64,000 nucleotides of DNA, taken from positions 124,001-188,000 of the forward strand of contig VDMD01000041.1 of assembly GCA_007026445.1 (NCBI GenBank). The letters are read 5' to 3'. The notes below the pieces were generated by a model. That model was not told the DNA's origin. It was given only the letters and a program-made list of their open reading frames with translations, and ran no database searches. Below, piece by piece: positions 33,229-44,291 of the stretch; position 1 is the stretch's first letter; each line of letters opens with the position of its first letter. The position numbers and the translations under genes were made by a program. The stretch is from Schizophyllum amplum (lineage: Eukaryota; Basidiomycota; Agaricomycetes; Agaricales; Schizophyllaceae).

Positions 33229-34843
33229 TCATCTTCCTCCAACCGGAAGTCCTGCCATACGCTCGAACCACCTCACAACGGCCTCCACGCGCCGGACCGC
33301 AGGGTCGATCCCTCCAAGTCGCAGGTCGGGTCGCAGTCGATAGTCAGCACGGTCCGTGGGCATCGAACGGTAGCATATCTCAAGGTTAGAATGGAGAAAC
33401 GGCGATGCGCTCAAGCTCGGCGACGTCCCGGGCTCAGACGCTGCGTTCACGTCTGCGTGAGGATCAGCATTCCGTACGGCGCGCGGTGAAATCCAAGAAC
33501 GCAAATCGCACCCAAGGCACTGGAGAGAGAGAGAAACACTGACTTTCCAACAGTACCACATCACCCCTGCGCACCTTCGCAGCAGCCCACGTATCCGCGA
33601 CCTCGCGCCACGCGGCCAACTTGCACACCCGCCCCGCTTCGTCCCCAAGCACCATCCGCAGCACAGACACCTCGCGCCCAGCGTCTGCCCCGCGCTTGAC
33701 GCGTATAGTGTCCGGTCCATCGATCTCAAGCACGGCGAGCAGGAGGGTGACTTTGCGCTGAGGCACGGCCGCTTTGTGCTCCTGCGCGCCACCGCCGAAG
33801 AAGTTCACCGGCCCCGCCACAGGTCGAGCGGCCGCTTGTAGCTCGCTCAGCGAGGCGAGCGCGTGCAGGCTGAAGCGGAAGGCGGGGAAGTTGGCGATGC
33901 AGGAGGAGTCTGAGTAAGCGGCGCTCGACTGGGTTTCTTGTGTCTCCGTTTGCATGGTGAGCGTTTCCGTGCGCATGGTTTGGCCGACGGAAGCGGGTAC
34001 GTGCGAGCGGCTTGCACAGCGGGAAAGACCGCCACTCTGGGCATAACTCGGGGGCCAGCTGATGTACGTGGAGTTCTCGCCGCTGCCTTGGTAAAGAATC
34101 AGCAACACGATCATTCATGAGACCCTTTCAGCTATACCTTGCGCGCTGAGCGCCGCACTTCGTTCACCTTGTGCACCACTTTGATGGCCTTGCGATGCAC
34201 CGCCGCTCTCGCTTTCGTCGTCGTCCTCGTGAAAGATGGTGTTCTTGTATATGAGTGAGATGCGACGACTGGCAGCTTCGAGAGTCGCTGGGAGGTATAT
34301 GGGTGTTGCAGAAGGCGCCAGTCCCATAGAAGAAGGAGCCCGGCCCATAGAATTGGCGGAGAGCAATCCAGTAGCAGAGGAGCGATTCAGAGACGTTTGT
34401 CGGTCTGCATCTGACTCCGCGCTGGGTAAGTCGGTACGCACTACGCTTGGCGAATGGGCCTCAAAGGATACGCCGGTATCGGAGAACGTAGGATGCGAAC
34501 TGGGCTCCTGATACGGGACGCGGGAGTCATCCAGCACGGGGGAGTTGTTCGATGCGCGAGAAGTCTCCACGTACGAAGGGTAGCAAGCTGAGGACGATAA
34601 AGAACGATTCGAGAACGATACGGAAGGATTTGAAGACAACGCCGCGGAGCCTTCTGCGCTAGGCGAACCATTTGTTAGGGCCGTCAGAGCATTTGTTTGT
34701 GGCGCTGAAGAGTCGGTTGACTCTTCGCCGAGTTTGTTCGTAGACGATGCTGGTCCAAGCGATGAGGAAAAGGTCACCCATCGACGCGGCTCATGGTCTC
34801 TTGCTGGAGGGGCGCCGAGGAAGACTCGATAACGCGGGGTCAT
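33229..34843 (-). CDS. OB-fold (ssDNA-binding-like) protein with long disordered N-terminus
   Basis: Minus-strand exons 34843-34138, 34086-33544 and 33452-33229; 490 residues. Residues 1-300 are Ser-rich and probably disordered. A domain starts at about 325: KVTLLLAVLEIDGPDTIRVK, then EVSVLRMVLGDEAGRVCKLAAW and RRGDVVLLE. This is the strand order and GDexGxxxKLxxW signature of RPA-type OB folds. The last exon completes it with SPFLHSNLEICYRSMP and RLRPDLRLG. An RPA-like or shieldin-like role in DNA end protection is possible but not established; the translation-type OB fold is less likely given the downstream block. It is divergent from PEX7. The short introns are canonical and in phase. Confidence 0.72.
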
Positions 34844-35171
34844 GGTTTGGCTCCTTTCGGTCCGTCAGATGGCAGACGCTCGTGTATACAGTTGCAAGTC
34901 TTGTGAAGCGGCTATCAGAGAGCGTTTCGCTGCTCATAGTCGATTCGTACCGAGGAGGCAGCACACGATGAACGCAGAAGACAAGTCCATTTTCCCACGT
35001 TCTCGCCAGCCATCTGCATCAACCCCGCTCGGGTATCCGGACCGACCCACTATCACATGTTGCATCTTCACCTCATCTTCGACCAGCACTCGACCTTCCG
35101 CTCGTTTCCTCCAACGATCCTGAGACAAATATTAACGAATTCGACGCGCGACGATCAACCACCATAACACA
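34844..35171. promoter_or_regulatory. Divergent promoter region between the OB-fold gene and PEX7
   Basis: A 328-bp gap between two divergent start codons. It must carry both promoters. No clear TATA box is visible. Confidence 0.45.
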
Positions 35172-36404
35172 ATGAACGCCGCCCGGGCTCCCCCAGCAGT
35201 CGTGCAAACGCCAGGCTTCGCGCATTACGCGCTCGCGTGGTCGCCATTCCACACCACCCGTCTCGCGCTCGCGTCCGCCGCCAATTTTGGCCTCGTCGGC
35301 AATGGGAGATTGCACCTCATGGCTATGGGCCTCAACGGGGTGGGTCTGGAGAAACAGTGAGCTTGGTACGCACATAGACGAGTGAGTATATGCTGAGCGG
35401 ATAGATTCGACACGCAGGATGGATTGTATGATGTTGCGTGGTCGGAGGTGCATGAGAATCAGCTCGTGACGGGCTCGGGAGATGGGTCTATCAAGCTGTG
35501 GGATATCATGTTAAATGTGCGTGCTGGATCCCTGGAATAATGAAAGGGATTCTGATGTTGAGTAGGACCTGCCGATACGCGCTTGGCAAGAGCATACGCG
35601 GGAGGTGTTCTCGATCGACTGGTCGAACTTGCAGAAGGAGTTCTTCATCTCCTCCTCTTGGGACGGCAATGTCAAGCTCGTCCGTCCTTCCTGACATCTT
35701 CCCCCGTCCACGCACTCACCCTGCGTATACAGTGGTCACCCGACCGTCCACGGTCACTGCTTACCCTAAACGCACACCATGCATGCGTGTACCAGGCTTT
35801 GTTCTCCCCGCACCAACCGGACACGGTCGCGACGTGCTCGACAGACGGAACCATGAAGATCTTTGATCTACGCTCGCCCTCGTATGTGCCTGCACCCCCG
35901 GGCAGCGCCACCCTTCCTCCTCCCATGCATGTTGCCGCTCTCACTGTACCTGCGTCGCCTACGGAAGTGCTATCGCTCGACTGGAATAAGTACCGGCCAT
36001 GGGTGATCGCCACTGCGGGTGTTGATCGCACGGTGAAGGTCTGGGACTGCCGCATGGTGAAGGTGGGAGGTGAGGGGGGTCAGGTCGGCGCACCGTGCGA
36101 GACGCAGATGATGGGGCACGAGTATGCTGTGAGGAAGGTGCAGTGGAGTCCGCACCGCGCCGAATTGCTTGCGACAGCGAGCTATGACATGACTTGTCGA
36201 ATGTAAGTGCTTGATCCTCATGGCTTTTCTGTCGCTAATGCGCCATCCAGATGGAACACTGCTGCTAGTCCCGGTCAGCCGCAATTGCTCGATATTTTGG
36301 ACCCTCATACAGAGTTCGTGGTAGGGTGCGGATGGTCATTGTATGAGCCAGGAGTGCTCGCGACGTGTGGATGGGACAGCAGGTTGCATATCTTCCATGT
36401 TTAG
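35172..36404 (+). CDS. PEX7: Peroxisomal targeting signal 2 receptor (peroxin-7)
   Basis: Five exons: 35172-35356, 35405-35516, 35566-35679, 35733-36202, 36251-36404; 344 residues, about the size of fungal Pex7. It is a seven-blade WD40 propeller that binds PTS2 signals in the cytosol and delivers cargo such as thiolase to the peroxisome. Blades end in the usual WD pairs: [37 protein letters not shown] and SRLHIFHV. The N-terminal [20 protein letters not shown] and [11 protein letters not shown] motifs are characteristic of Pex7. All introns are 48-53 nt and each join falls cleanly in a blade. The gene is divergent from the OB-fold gene and is followed 213 bp later by VPS9. Confidence 0.95.
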
Positions 36405-36617
36405 TCGTCCGCAAACATTGTATCATAGTGTTGTCATCATAATTTATCAAACTGAACGACTTGCGAAGCGTTTATGCTCTGAGCTATCGAAGCTACATAT
36501 ACTTTCGCCCAACTCCGCTGCCGCCATTGTTCAACAAAACCTTCCTAATCAGGTGAGTCTAAGGTCTGCAGGCGCGGGCCGGTGACGCGATCACATCTCA
36601 CCTTCCCTCGTCCCAAC

Positions 36618-39600
36618 ATGTCGTCCGATGCTGCGTCTGAACCTGCGCCCATAACCGCCGCAGACGTCGACCTGCACGATGAGCTCGCCTCTGGTGTACA
36701 CAAGATGACGCTCTCCTCGGCAACAAGCGCAGCACCTGCCGCCCAGGAAACGTTGGTCACTGCACCCGCCTCAGTTCCACCGCCAGCGACGCCAGATCCG
36801 AATCCGTGGCGAACTGCGACGCTGCAGACACCTCAGCTCTCCGAAACACAAACTCAGCCTCCCCAGTCTGCGACGCCGAACCCATGGCAGCCGCCGACGC
36901 CTATGCTTTCTGACACGCCCACCGGCGTGCCCGACTCCAGTACAATGGATCCAGAGGTTGCGAGCAGCGCCTCGGCATTCCAGGACGCGCAGAGGCCATT
37001 GCAGTCCGCGCAGGAGAAGGAAATACTGGCAGCCTTCGACCCGTACGCACAGGTGGAGCGCGAGCAAGAGCGCAAGGCATGGGATGACGGGCGTGCCGCC
37101 GGTGACGATCGTTCAGACGATGTCGCTGAGCGCAAAGAGGGCGTCCTCGCACAGCATGCAGAAGACGAACTGGACTCTGCGCCGCCTGCGACACCCTCGA
37201 AGACTGACGCGCCGCCCGAACCGCCGTCCAAGACGCACACGCCATCCTCCTCCGGATCAGGCTTCCCTTCGCTCAACTTCTCGTCCATTGCGCGCTCCTT
37301 CTCGATCTCCTCCCTTGGCAAGGACCGCGCCCGCCCCGTCTCCCTAGACGCGAAGCCGCAGCCTGCAAATGTGGACCCACGCATGTTCTCTTCGTCTGCG
37401 CAGGAGCAGCAGGGACCATCTGCGCAAGACGACGATACCCCGCCAGGTGAAGGGACGGCTGTGGAGACTTCGGATCACGGAAGGAATGAATCGGATGGGG
37501 AACCGCCACCGTTCGACTTTCAGAAGTTCCTCGAGCAGATGAACTCGAAGAGCGCGGAGCCGGTGTCGAAGTACCTGAAATCGTGCGCGTTACCTTGGCC
37601 AGTCTGTGGATATGTGACTGATGCGTCTCACCAGATTTCTGTCGAATTTTGCGAAGCGGACGTTCACTGTGAACGACCAGATCAAGATTATCAACGACTT
37701 CCTCAATGTCAGTGCTTAACTACTCCATCCAACATCCATCTTGCACAATGCACATTATCCCAATCTGACTCTGCGTAGTTCATCGCGCAACGTATGCGCA
37801 CGACTGATCCATGGCGCAAATGCACCGAACAGGAGTTCGACAACGCGATGGAAGGCATGGAGAAACTCGTCATGAACCGATTATACGACTTGTTCGTGGC
37901 GTGCATTGTCGATGGGTTGATTACTGACACCCTCTAAGTACCTTCACTCCATCAATCCCCCATCTACAACCCTCACGACCGGTCACAACGGATGACCTCG
38001 AGCGCGATCGCGTGCTCAGCCAGAGGATAGCCCTCTTCGGCTGGGTAGAGGAGAAGCACCTCGACATCGACCTGTCAAGTCCGGATGAGGGCGATACCAG
38101 CAGCGCCAACGGGTTTCTCATGTTCGCTCAGCAAGGTGGGCTTCGCTGCTTGCGCGTGCCGCAATTGCATCTCACCTTGACGGCGAAGAGCTGTTGAAGA
38201 TGAACCACTATAAAGCACCGAGGGATAAGGTCATCTGCATCCTAAATTGTTGCAAAGTCATCTTCGGTACGTGCCATGTTGGCTTTGCCTCGCAAGATTC
38301 TGATGTTTGTTGACTGTAGGCCTCATCCGGCACTTGAAGAAGGACGAGTCGGCCGACGCATTTATCCCATTGTTGATTTTTGTCGTACTCAAGGCGAACC
38401 CAGAACACCTGCTAAGTAATGTGGAGTGCGTCATGTTTCGTACCTTTGATAGAGTTGTTTTGACGGGTTTCTAGGTTCATACAACGTTTCCGAAATCCGG
38501 CCAAGCTGCAAAGTGAAGCTGGGTACTACCTCAGTAGTCTTGTGAGTACTTGAGACCGCACATAAATCGTTGACCGACAATTTGTAATGCAGATGGGGGC
38601 CGTTTCTTTCATCGAGACCATGGATCACACATCCCTTTCGAACATTACCCAAGAGGACTTTGAGAGGTAAGTTCGGACTTATGGGCTCAGGGGTTGTATA
38701 CAGACGTCCTCACAGGAACGTCGAGCAAGCTATTCAGTCGCTACCTCGGCAGGCAACTCAATCCCCACCACTACCGTCTTCCGGATGGTCGACTCCTACG
38801 CATCAGCGCACATCTTCCACCCTGTCTGAGCGACCACGATCATCCTCTATGGCGTCTCTTCCGCCACGACCACCCTCGTCCATGTCGGTACCGTCGTCAC
38901 CACTAGCAGGACAGATGCCCCCAGGTACCCCGCACGCTGGAGAGGAATCCGCAACACCGCTGTCACTGCCCTCGATCCCAATATCGGACGATGCAAGGCG
39001 ATTGTTCCAGAAAACGGGTGACACGATCAGCAAACCATTGAACGCCATCGGGCGGATATTCAGCGAGGTTGTCGATGGGGTTGTCCGGCCGGACTCTCCG
39101 CCACCTCAAGGCGGTGGTACGTCTATGCTTTGGTAAATGCTGATCTTGCTGACGAATCTCCTGCAGGACCATCCTGGGCTCACCCAGACCAAGTACGACA
39201 ATATATCGTGGGGAGTGGCACGGCGCGACCGCAGACACCGACATTCGCGAAGGGCCAACCTCCTATTCAGACACCATACAAGCCGCGTGTGCGGCGAGTG
39301 CAGTCTCCCGCAGCATACGCGCCCGGATACAGCCCCGCCTACGTGGGCGCAGACGAGACGCCGACCAGGCCGCCGCCATCCTCGTCATCCGCTTCGTCCT
39401 TCCTTTCGCAAGCGACATCCTTTCTTGCGGGCACCCCGCCACCGACACCGCCTCCACGACGCACGCCGCCTCCTGGGAGTCTGGCTGCGGCGCAGAGCGT
39501 CTCGCGAACGCCGACGCCTGGGCTAGACATCCCGGGGGTGCAAGCACAGATTGACCTGGCGACGGCGCGGGCGGCGGAGGCGAACCAGGCGACGCTCATA

Positions 39601-39711
39601 CAGATCTTCCCGGGAATGGACAGGGAGGTGGTGCAGCTTGTGCTGGAGGCGAACGAGAACGATGTAGGGAAGAGTATTGAGAAATTGCTGGAGATGACGG
39701 CTGGATCGTAG
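36618..39711 (+). CDS. VPS9: Vps9-domain guanine nucleotide exchange factor with C-terminal CUE domain
   Basis: Ten exons: 36618-37582, 37635-37707, 37779-37891, 37939-38135, 38189-38266, 38320-38425, 38475-38541, 38593-38666, 38716-39116, 39167-39711; 872 residues. The first ~300 residues are Pro/Ser/Thr-rich. A helical bundle (FLSNFAKRTFTVNDQIKIIN) leads into the VPS9 catalytic core at about 370-560: LSQRIALFGWVEEKHLDI, then KAPRDKVICILNCCKVIFG, DAFIPLLIFVVLKANP and HLLSNVEFIQRF. These are the motifs that open Rab5-type GTPases (Vps21/Ypt51) on endosomes. A second disordered stretch follows, and the end (QATLIQIFPGMDREVVQLVL) is a CUE ubiquitin-binding domain. Order matches yeast Vps9. The ATG at 36618 is preceded by a non-ATG in-frame extension. 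Confidence 0.93.
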
Positions 39712-39823
39712 TATCGCAGCTCTATGTGGGAGTAAGGGTATGGAAGGAGCTTTTATGTACCATAATTCTGATATGGTAACGCGCTCAGTGCAATCTTATG
39801 TGCGCTTGATGGAATGCAGCTAT

Positions 39824-40077
39824 CACCAGATCTGGGATTCAGTATTCCCCGGAGATTACTGCAAGCTCACTGTGAGCATATTCTGAATCAGCAAAGGATA
39901 AAGACGGCGGGCTGATTGAAAGAGCATACCGTGGCCCAGCCAATCGGAGGCCGTCCCGGCCAATATGCCACCCAAAAGACCACAATGAACCCGCCGTCTT
40001 TATGCATCGCTTATTTGGAATAAGCTCACAATATGCTTGCAGCATGCGCCGGGGCATATTGAATGCCACTTCTGGTG
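39824..40077. mobile_element. Degenerate foldback/MITE-like inverted repeat, 254 bp
   Basis: The left half (39824 to about 39917) matches the reverse complement of the right half (about 39985-40077) at roughly 70-75 percent by eye. The best blocks are CACCAGA at the ends, CTGCAAGC, and a perfect 14-bp pair ATAAAGACGGCGGG near the centre. Both ends are flanked by TAT, which could be a target duplication of TA type. It looks like an old, non-autonomous element that has lost its ends, or a large imperfect hairpin. There is no coding content. Confidence 0.7.
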
Positions 40078-40243
40078 TATTCGTCCTTCCGGACTCTGAG
40101 TCTGACACTGACATTCAGACACCGACAAGAGTGACATAACGTGACGTCGCTGTCACAAGTCGTTTGCGTTCGCAGAATCGCATTTGTGGCTTGGCTTCAA
40201 GTTGCCTTCGTACAGCATCGCCAATGTGAGTGTCTATATAACT

Positions 40244-40261
40244 CCCCCCCCCCCCCCCCCC
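40244..40261 (+). repeat. Poly-C tract, 18 nt
   Basis: A run of 18 C residues lies just after TATATAACT at 40235-40243 and about 90 bp before the F-box ATG at 40351. The TATATA may be its TATA box. Such runs are length-variable and prone to sequencing error. Confidence 0.9.
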
Positions 40262-40350
40262 TCCAAGCCCTTCTCTGACTTCAGACTTGTGCGCCAGTAT
40301 TGTCGAGTATGCTCTCGTAGAGGCTGAGGATATCTTTCGATAATCCGATC

Positions 40351-41931
40351 ATGGAGCACGAAAGCGATGGCGAGATGGCTTCCATTCAGCGACTCCCACC
40401 GGAGGTTCTCCTACAGATATTCCCGCACATCTGCACCGACGCCACCTTCAGCATCGCTCGCCCGGACTACCCCACAATCGTACTTAGCCACGTCTGCCAT
40501 CGATGGCGAGCAGTTGTCTTGAATCACAAACAACTCTGGACGGGAGTCTTGCGAGTCATCATCGACGCCGAATGCGCTGTGCAGGAGGAAGAGGAAGGCG
40601 ATACCATATGCGTTGATGCGCGACCTTTCAGGAGACGGGAGGCCTTAGGACATTATCTGTCACACTCTGGGAACCTGCCACTCGACGTGCGCTTCTGGGA
40701 TCGCATGTCTCCGCTGGGTACGCCAGGCGCACGATGTGCAGGCGAGCTGCTCTGCAGGAGCCTCGCAAGATACTTCCCGCGGTGGCGATCCTGCGACATT
40801 CCGTGGTATCTCTCCAAATATCTCGTCGTGTCGGTCATCCAAGAGCAGGTATATGCTGAGGACACCATATGCATTGAGGCCACGCTCCTCGAAAGTCTCG
40901 TCATTACGCCCGACGATCCGGAAGAAACCCTCATTGTCTCTTTCATCACGTCTCCACATCTGCGGCGGTTGGTGTCGCCTACACAGGAACAGGCATTGGT
41001 CCCGTGGCAGCAGCTCACATATATCCATTTCACTTCATGGTTGGCTGTGCACAAATTCGTCTTCTTCCTGCGTTTTTGTACCTCGGTACAGTGTCTACGC
41101 GCTTCGCTGTCCTCTGAAGACCACTCGGATACCCCGGTAGTGGCCTGGTGGCTCAAGAAACCTGCCAGACTTCCTGATCTAGCGCAGCTTCACCTCACTA
41201 TCGATGATTCTGACGTCCTGGCCTACTTCTTTCGCAATATTCGGGCTCCCGCCATGGCACACCTTTCTCTTGTGGGTGGCGAAGAGGACGAGGACATGAC
41301 TGTAATCGTCGTACAACCCCATGAGAGCTTGGTCGTTAGACACATGCTGGAGTGTCTCGCGCAAAGCCCCGTGTTACATCTTGAACTGCAGTACCTCCTG
41401 TTCCCGGCATCCCTCCTCACCCATCTGCTTAAACATCTTCCTTCCATGACGCACCTCACGATCCTCGAGACGGAGAACACGTATTTCGAGGATGACGATG
41501 ACAACGAAGACGGGCTGGTGTCGAACTTCAGCCATCAACTCCTATTCGCTCTGGAGGGGAAAGATATAGGCAACGTGGACGATCATCTCCAATACTGGGT
41601 GGACCACATACTTCCACAGCTGGAAACCCTTCACGTCGAAGGAGGCGTGTACGACTGGGTCAGGAAGAACGTCGCGCTTCGAAGCGAGATCCAGCGAGTC
41701 TGCGACTCGCGGACCGCCCCGTCACTTCACATCGAGATCGACGAGCGATTCTCGCCATGGATGGAGGGCTTCGAAGGGCCCGACTGCGGCTTTGAGGAAC
41801 GGCATCAGATGACCGTCGAGTACGGTTCGGGTCTTGCAGCGTGCTTGGAAGAGGCTACAGGAGAGCGCATGGGCATGGAAGTAGACGACTCATCTGAATC
41901 CGAAGACGACTCCTCGCAGACATCGCTATAA
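40351..41931 (+). CDS. F-box protein (agaricomycete single-exon family)
   Basis: A single 526-codon exon. The F-box opens almost at once, at about residues 10-60: IQRLPPEVLLQIFPHICTDA, then VLSHVCHRWRAVVLNHKQLW. It lacks the long N-terminal coiled coil of the relative at 27461. The rest holds weak leucine-rich segments (LPDLAQLHLTIDDSDV, MAHLSLVG, LHLELQYLL) that would form a curved substrate-binding surface. The C-terminus is acidic (DSSESEDDSSQTSL). The likely role is a SKP1-bound substrate receptor of an SCF ubiquitin ligase; the target is unknown. A TATATA box and poly-C tract sit 90-115 bp upstream of the ATG. Confidence 0.85.
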   Translation: MEHESDGEMASIQRLPPEVLLQIFPHICTDATFSIARPDYPTIVLSHVCHRWRAVVLNHKQLWTGVLRVIIDAECAVQEEEEGDTICVDARPFRRREALGHYLSHSGNLPLDVRFWDRMSPLGTPGARCAGELLCRSLARYFPRWRSCDIPWYLSKYLVVSVIQEQVYAEDTICIEATLLESLVITPDDPEETLIVSFITSPHLRRLVSPTQEQALVPWQQLTYIHFTSWLAVHKFVFFLRFCTSVQCLRASLSSEDHSDTPVVAWWLKKPARLPDLAQLHLTIDDSDVLAYFFRNIRAPAMAHLSLVGGEEDEDMTVIVVQPHESLVVRHMLECLAQSPVLHLELQYLLFPASLLTHLLKHLPSMTHLTILETENTYFEDDDDNEDGLVSNFSHQLLFALEGKDIGNVDDHLQYWVDHILPQLETLHVEGGVYDWVRKNVALRSEIQRVCDSRTAPSLHIEIDERFSPWMEGFEGPDCGFEERHQMTVEYGSGLAACLEEATGERMGMEVDDSSESEDDSSQTSL

Positions 41932-42477
41932 ACACGGAGACTTTCTGTAGTAATCCTAGCATGACTCGGTAAGTATAAGTACACACGCGATGCGCTGCGC
42001 TCACGGACCATGCAAGATACTACCTAGAGGCCTTTCAACTGATTCCTCCCTTTCATATATGCGACGACTGGATACTCCAGGCTGACTCCACATTTTGACA
42101 TCCGTCTAAATTGAACTTTGCCGCATGTTCTGCTCTCTCTTGCCGCGCTGCCTCGCGTTGCCAAGTATGTCGGCGATACTACCTTATCGGGAACAAGGCA
42201 GTCCTTATGGAGTAATTTTGACCTTCGAACTTTCAACTTTCGAAGTCCTTCAACTTCAAGACCAAAAGGGGATTATCTGGCTTGCTCGCCACTCGGCTTC
42301 TGGTGGTCGAACTTCTTAAAAACTCATGACATACAATGATTTAGCAAAGTTGATAACGGAAGTGATCAAGAGTAGCTTGTATATATGTACATGGTTGCAA
42401 TTCTGCCTATGTGGTCGAACACCCCTGCTTGCATGCCAGAGGTACAGTGCGGGGCCGCACGCAAAGCCAGATGTCAC
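41932..42477. other. Spacer between convergent genes
   Basis: The F-box gene and pantothenate synthetase converge here. Short plus-strand frames near 42118-42339 have no recognisable features. No repeat was noticed. Confidence 0.5.
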
Positions 42478-43667
42478 CTAGTATATGACTCCGTTGATAT
42501 CACCCAGAATATGGTTGTCGATCAACCGAGTCTTGTCGACCCAAATAGCGCCGCTGAGAATGACCGGATGCGGGGACTGCTGTGCCCATATCTCCCGCGT
42601 TGTTGAGCCCGAGAGCTCGAAGAAAGTATCAGAGTCGTTGAATTGGACGTAGTCGAATCGGATGTCTGCTGCGCTGTCCGCGCGGGCGCGTTCCGCGGCC
42701 TCTGCGACGACCTCTCCTGCTGCCCGGACGCAATCGTCTTTTGTCAAGCCGGCTTCCCATGCCTCGCGAGCAGCAGCGAGAGCGGAGGGCATTACGATAG
42801 CGGCGCGTCGCGCTGGCGCTGTTAGATATGCGTTACGCGAAGAGAGCGCGAGCCCGTCACTAGAGTCGCGCACGGTCGGTACGATGTGAAGTTCATTCGC
42901 AGCGGGATGCGCCATGAGCAGGTCTCGGCACATCCGACGAAGTAGAAGCGCTTGCTGGATATCTTTTTGGCCAAAGTACGTTCGTGTCGGCTGAGTGCGC
43001 CCCGTCAGCGCAACTTCTTGTTCTCAACCCTGGTGCGCACGTACCTGCACGGCGTTGAAGAGCTTGGTGACCACGGTGGCAACACCACGGAAGAAGGCGG
43101 GCCGGCTGCGGCCCTCCATTTCGTCGCCATATCCTTTGACCTCCACGAAGGTCCCGCGCTGCTCGGAGACGTCCTGGCTGATGCCTGACGGATACATTTC
43201 CATAGCGTTTGGGACGAAGACAGCTGCAGGCGTGCGGCCGTTCATCTCTTGTGCAGCAAGGGCGGCAAGATCGGCAGGGAGGGTGCGTGGGTAGTTTGCG
43301 AGGTCTTCGTGTGGCGCGAACTGAGCGGGATTGACGAAGATGGAGCAGACAGTCAAGTCATTCTCGGCCAGAGACCTGCGAACTGCTTGCGTTCAGTTGG
43401 CGTAATGAACAGCAGAGTCCCGCACTTACCAAGAGACATGTGTCCTTCGTGTAATGCACCCATTGTGGCGACGAAGCCAACCGACTGATTCTGCGCGAAC
43501 GCGCGCGTGCGCCATTCGCGCAAGGTCCTCAGCGTCGTAAACGTCGGGATCGTTGTGGTCGCTGTTGTGCTCATCGACGCTGATGCTGACGGCACATTGC
43601 TGCCCATCGGACGACTTATTGTAATTATTTGCCCAGCTTGCAAGGCGCCTCGGAGTCGAACGATCAT
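42478..43667 (-). CDS. PAN6: Pantoate--beta-alanine ligase (pantothenate synthetase)
   Basis: Minus-strand exons 43667-43430, 43382-43045 and 42990-42478; 362 residues, against about 310 for yeast Pan6, with an extra Ser/Thr-rich N-terminus. The enzyme condenses pantoate and beta-alanine with ATP to give pantothenate, the precursor of coenzyme A. The nucleotidyltransferase HxGH motif reads [13 protein letters not shown]. Other signature segments are [33 protein letters not shown], and SSRNAYL, the KMSKS-equivalent. The first intron interrupts the MSL-V junction and is phase 1. The end ([16 protein letters not shown], then [16 protein letters not shown]) is the conserved C-terminal dimer region. 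The ATG at 43667 gives about 40 residues before the fold; a downstream ATG (MGSNV) may be used instead. Confidence 0.95.
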
Positions 43668-44291
43668 GGCAAGAGTGGGCGCCGTCCCGATCTTCCCGTA
43701 CCTGCTTTTAGCGCCCCGCGGGCCCTCGGAAAAATGTCGTCACATGTGATGTTGAACTCGCTAAACACGGTGACCCGGTGAGGCATAGTAGGTACACAGA
43801 CCAGACGCAGACATCAGTGTACGCCTCAAGCTCGTCGAACAAGAAGGTTGAGAGAAAAAGCAGGGCAACGGCGATTCACGATCGATGAGTCATACCACGT
43901 AAACAACCATGGCGGCGTTTCCTGTACCCTCATATCATCACCGGCACCCATCGACTTGGACGTCCGGTCAGTAGTACAGGCCATCCGGCTTCAAGTGCGG
44001 CTTGTCTTCGACACTGCAGATAATGCGTACACCAAGATGGTATGCATCGTCAATGTAGGCCCACGGCAATGTAGAGTGGGAAGCGGCCAACGTCTTCGCC
44101 GGCGACAACTCATCTTGCTTATACTTCCACCTGCTCAGTCAGGAGCGGCAACCAGCGGATTGCACAACGAAGGTGCGTCCCGTCCGTTTTACAGCGCGAA
44201 AGTGACCCTCAAACAAACACACGATTCGCAGAATAGAAGGTCCTGACGGCCAGACGCACTCACACCCTTGGGTTTGCCCTCGCTCGCCAAC
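43668..44291. other. Divergent spacer between pantothenate synthetase and the F-box pseudogene
   Basis: About 620 bp holding the PAN6 promoter and the former promoter of the pseudogene. A 132-codon frame at 43848-44246 has no recognisable features. Confidence 0.5.
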
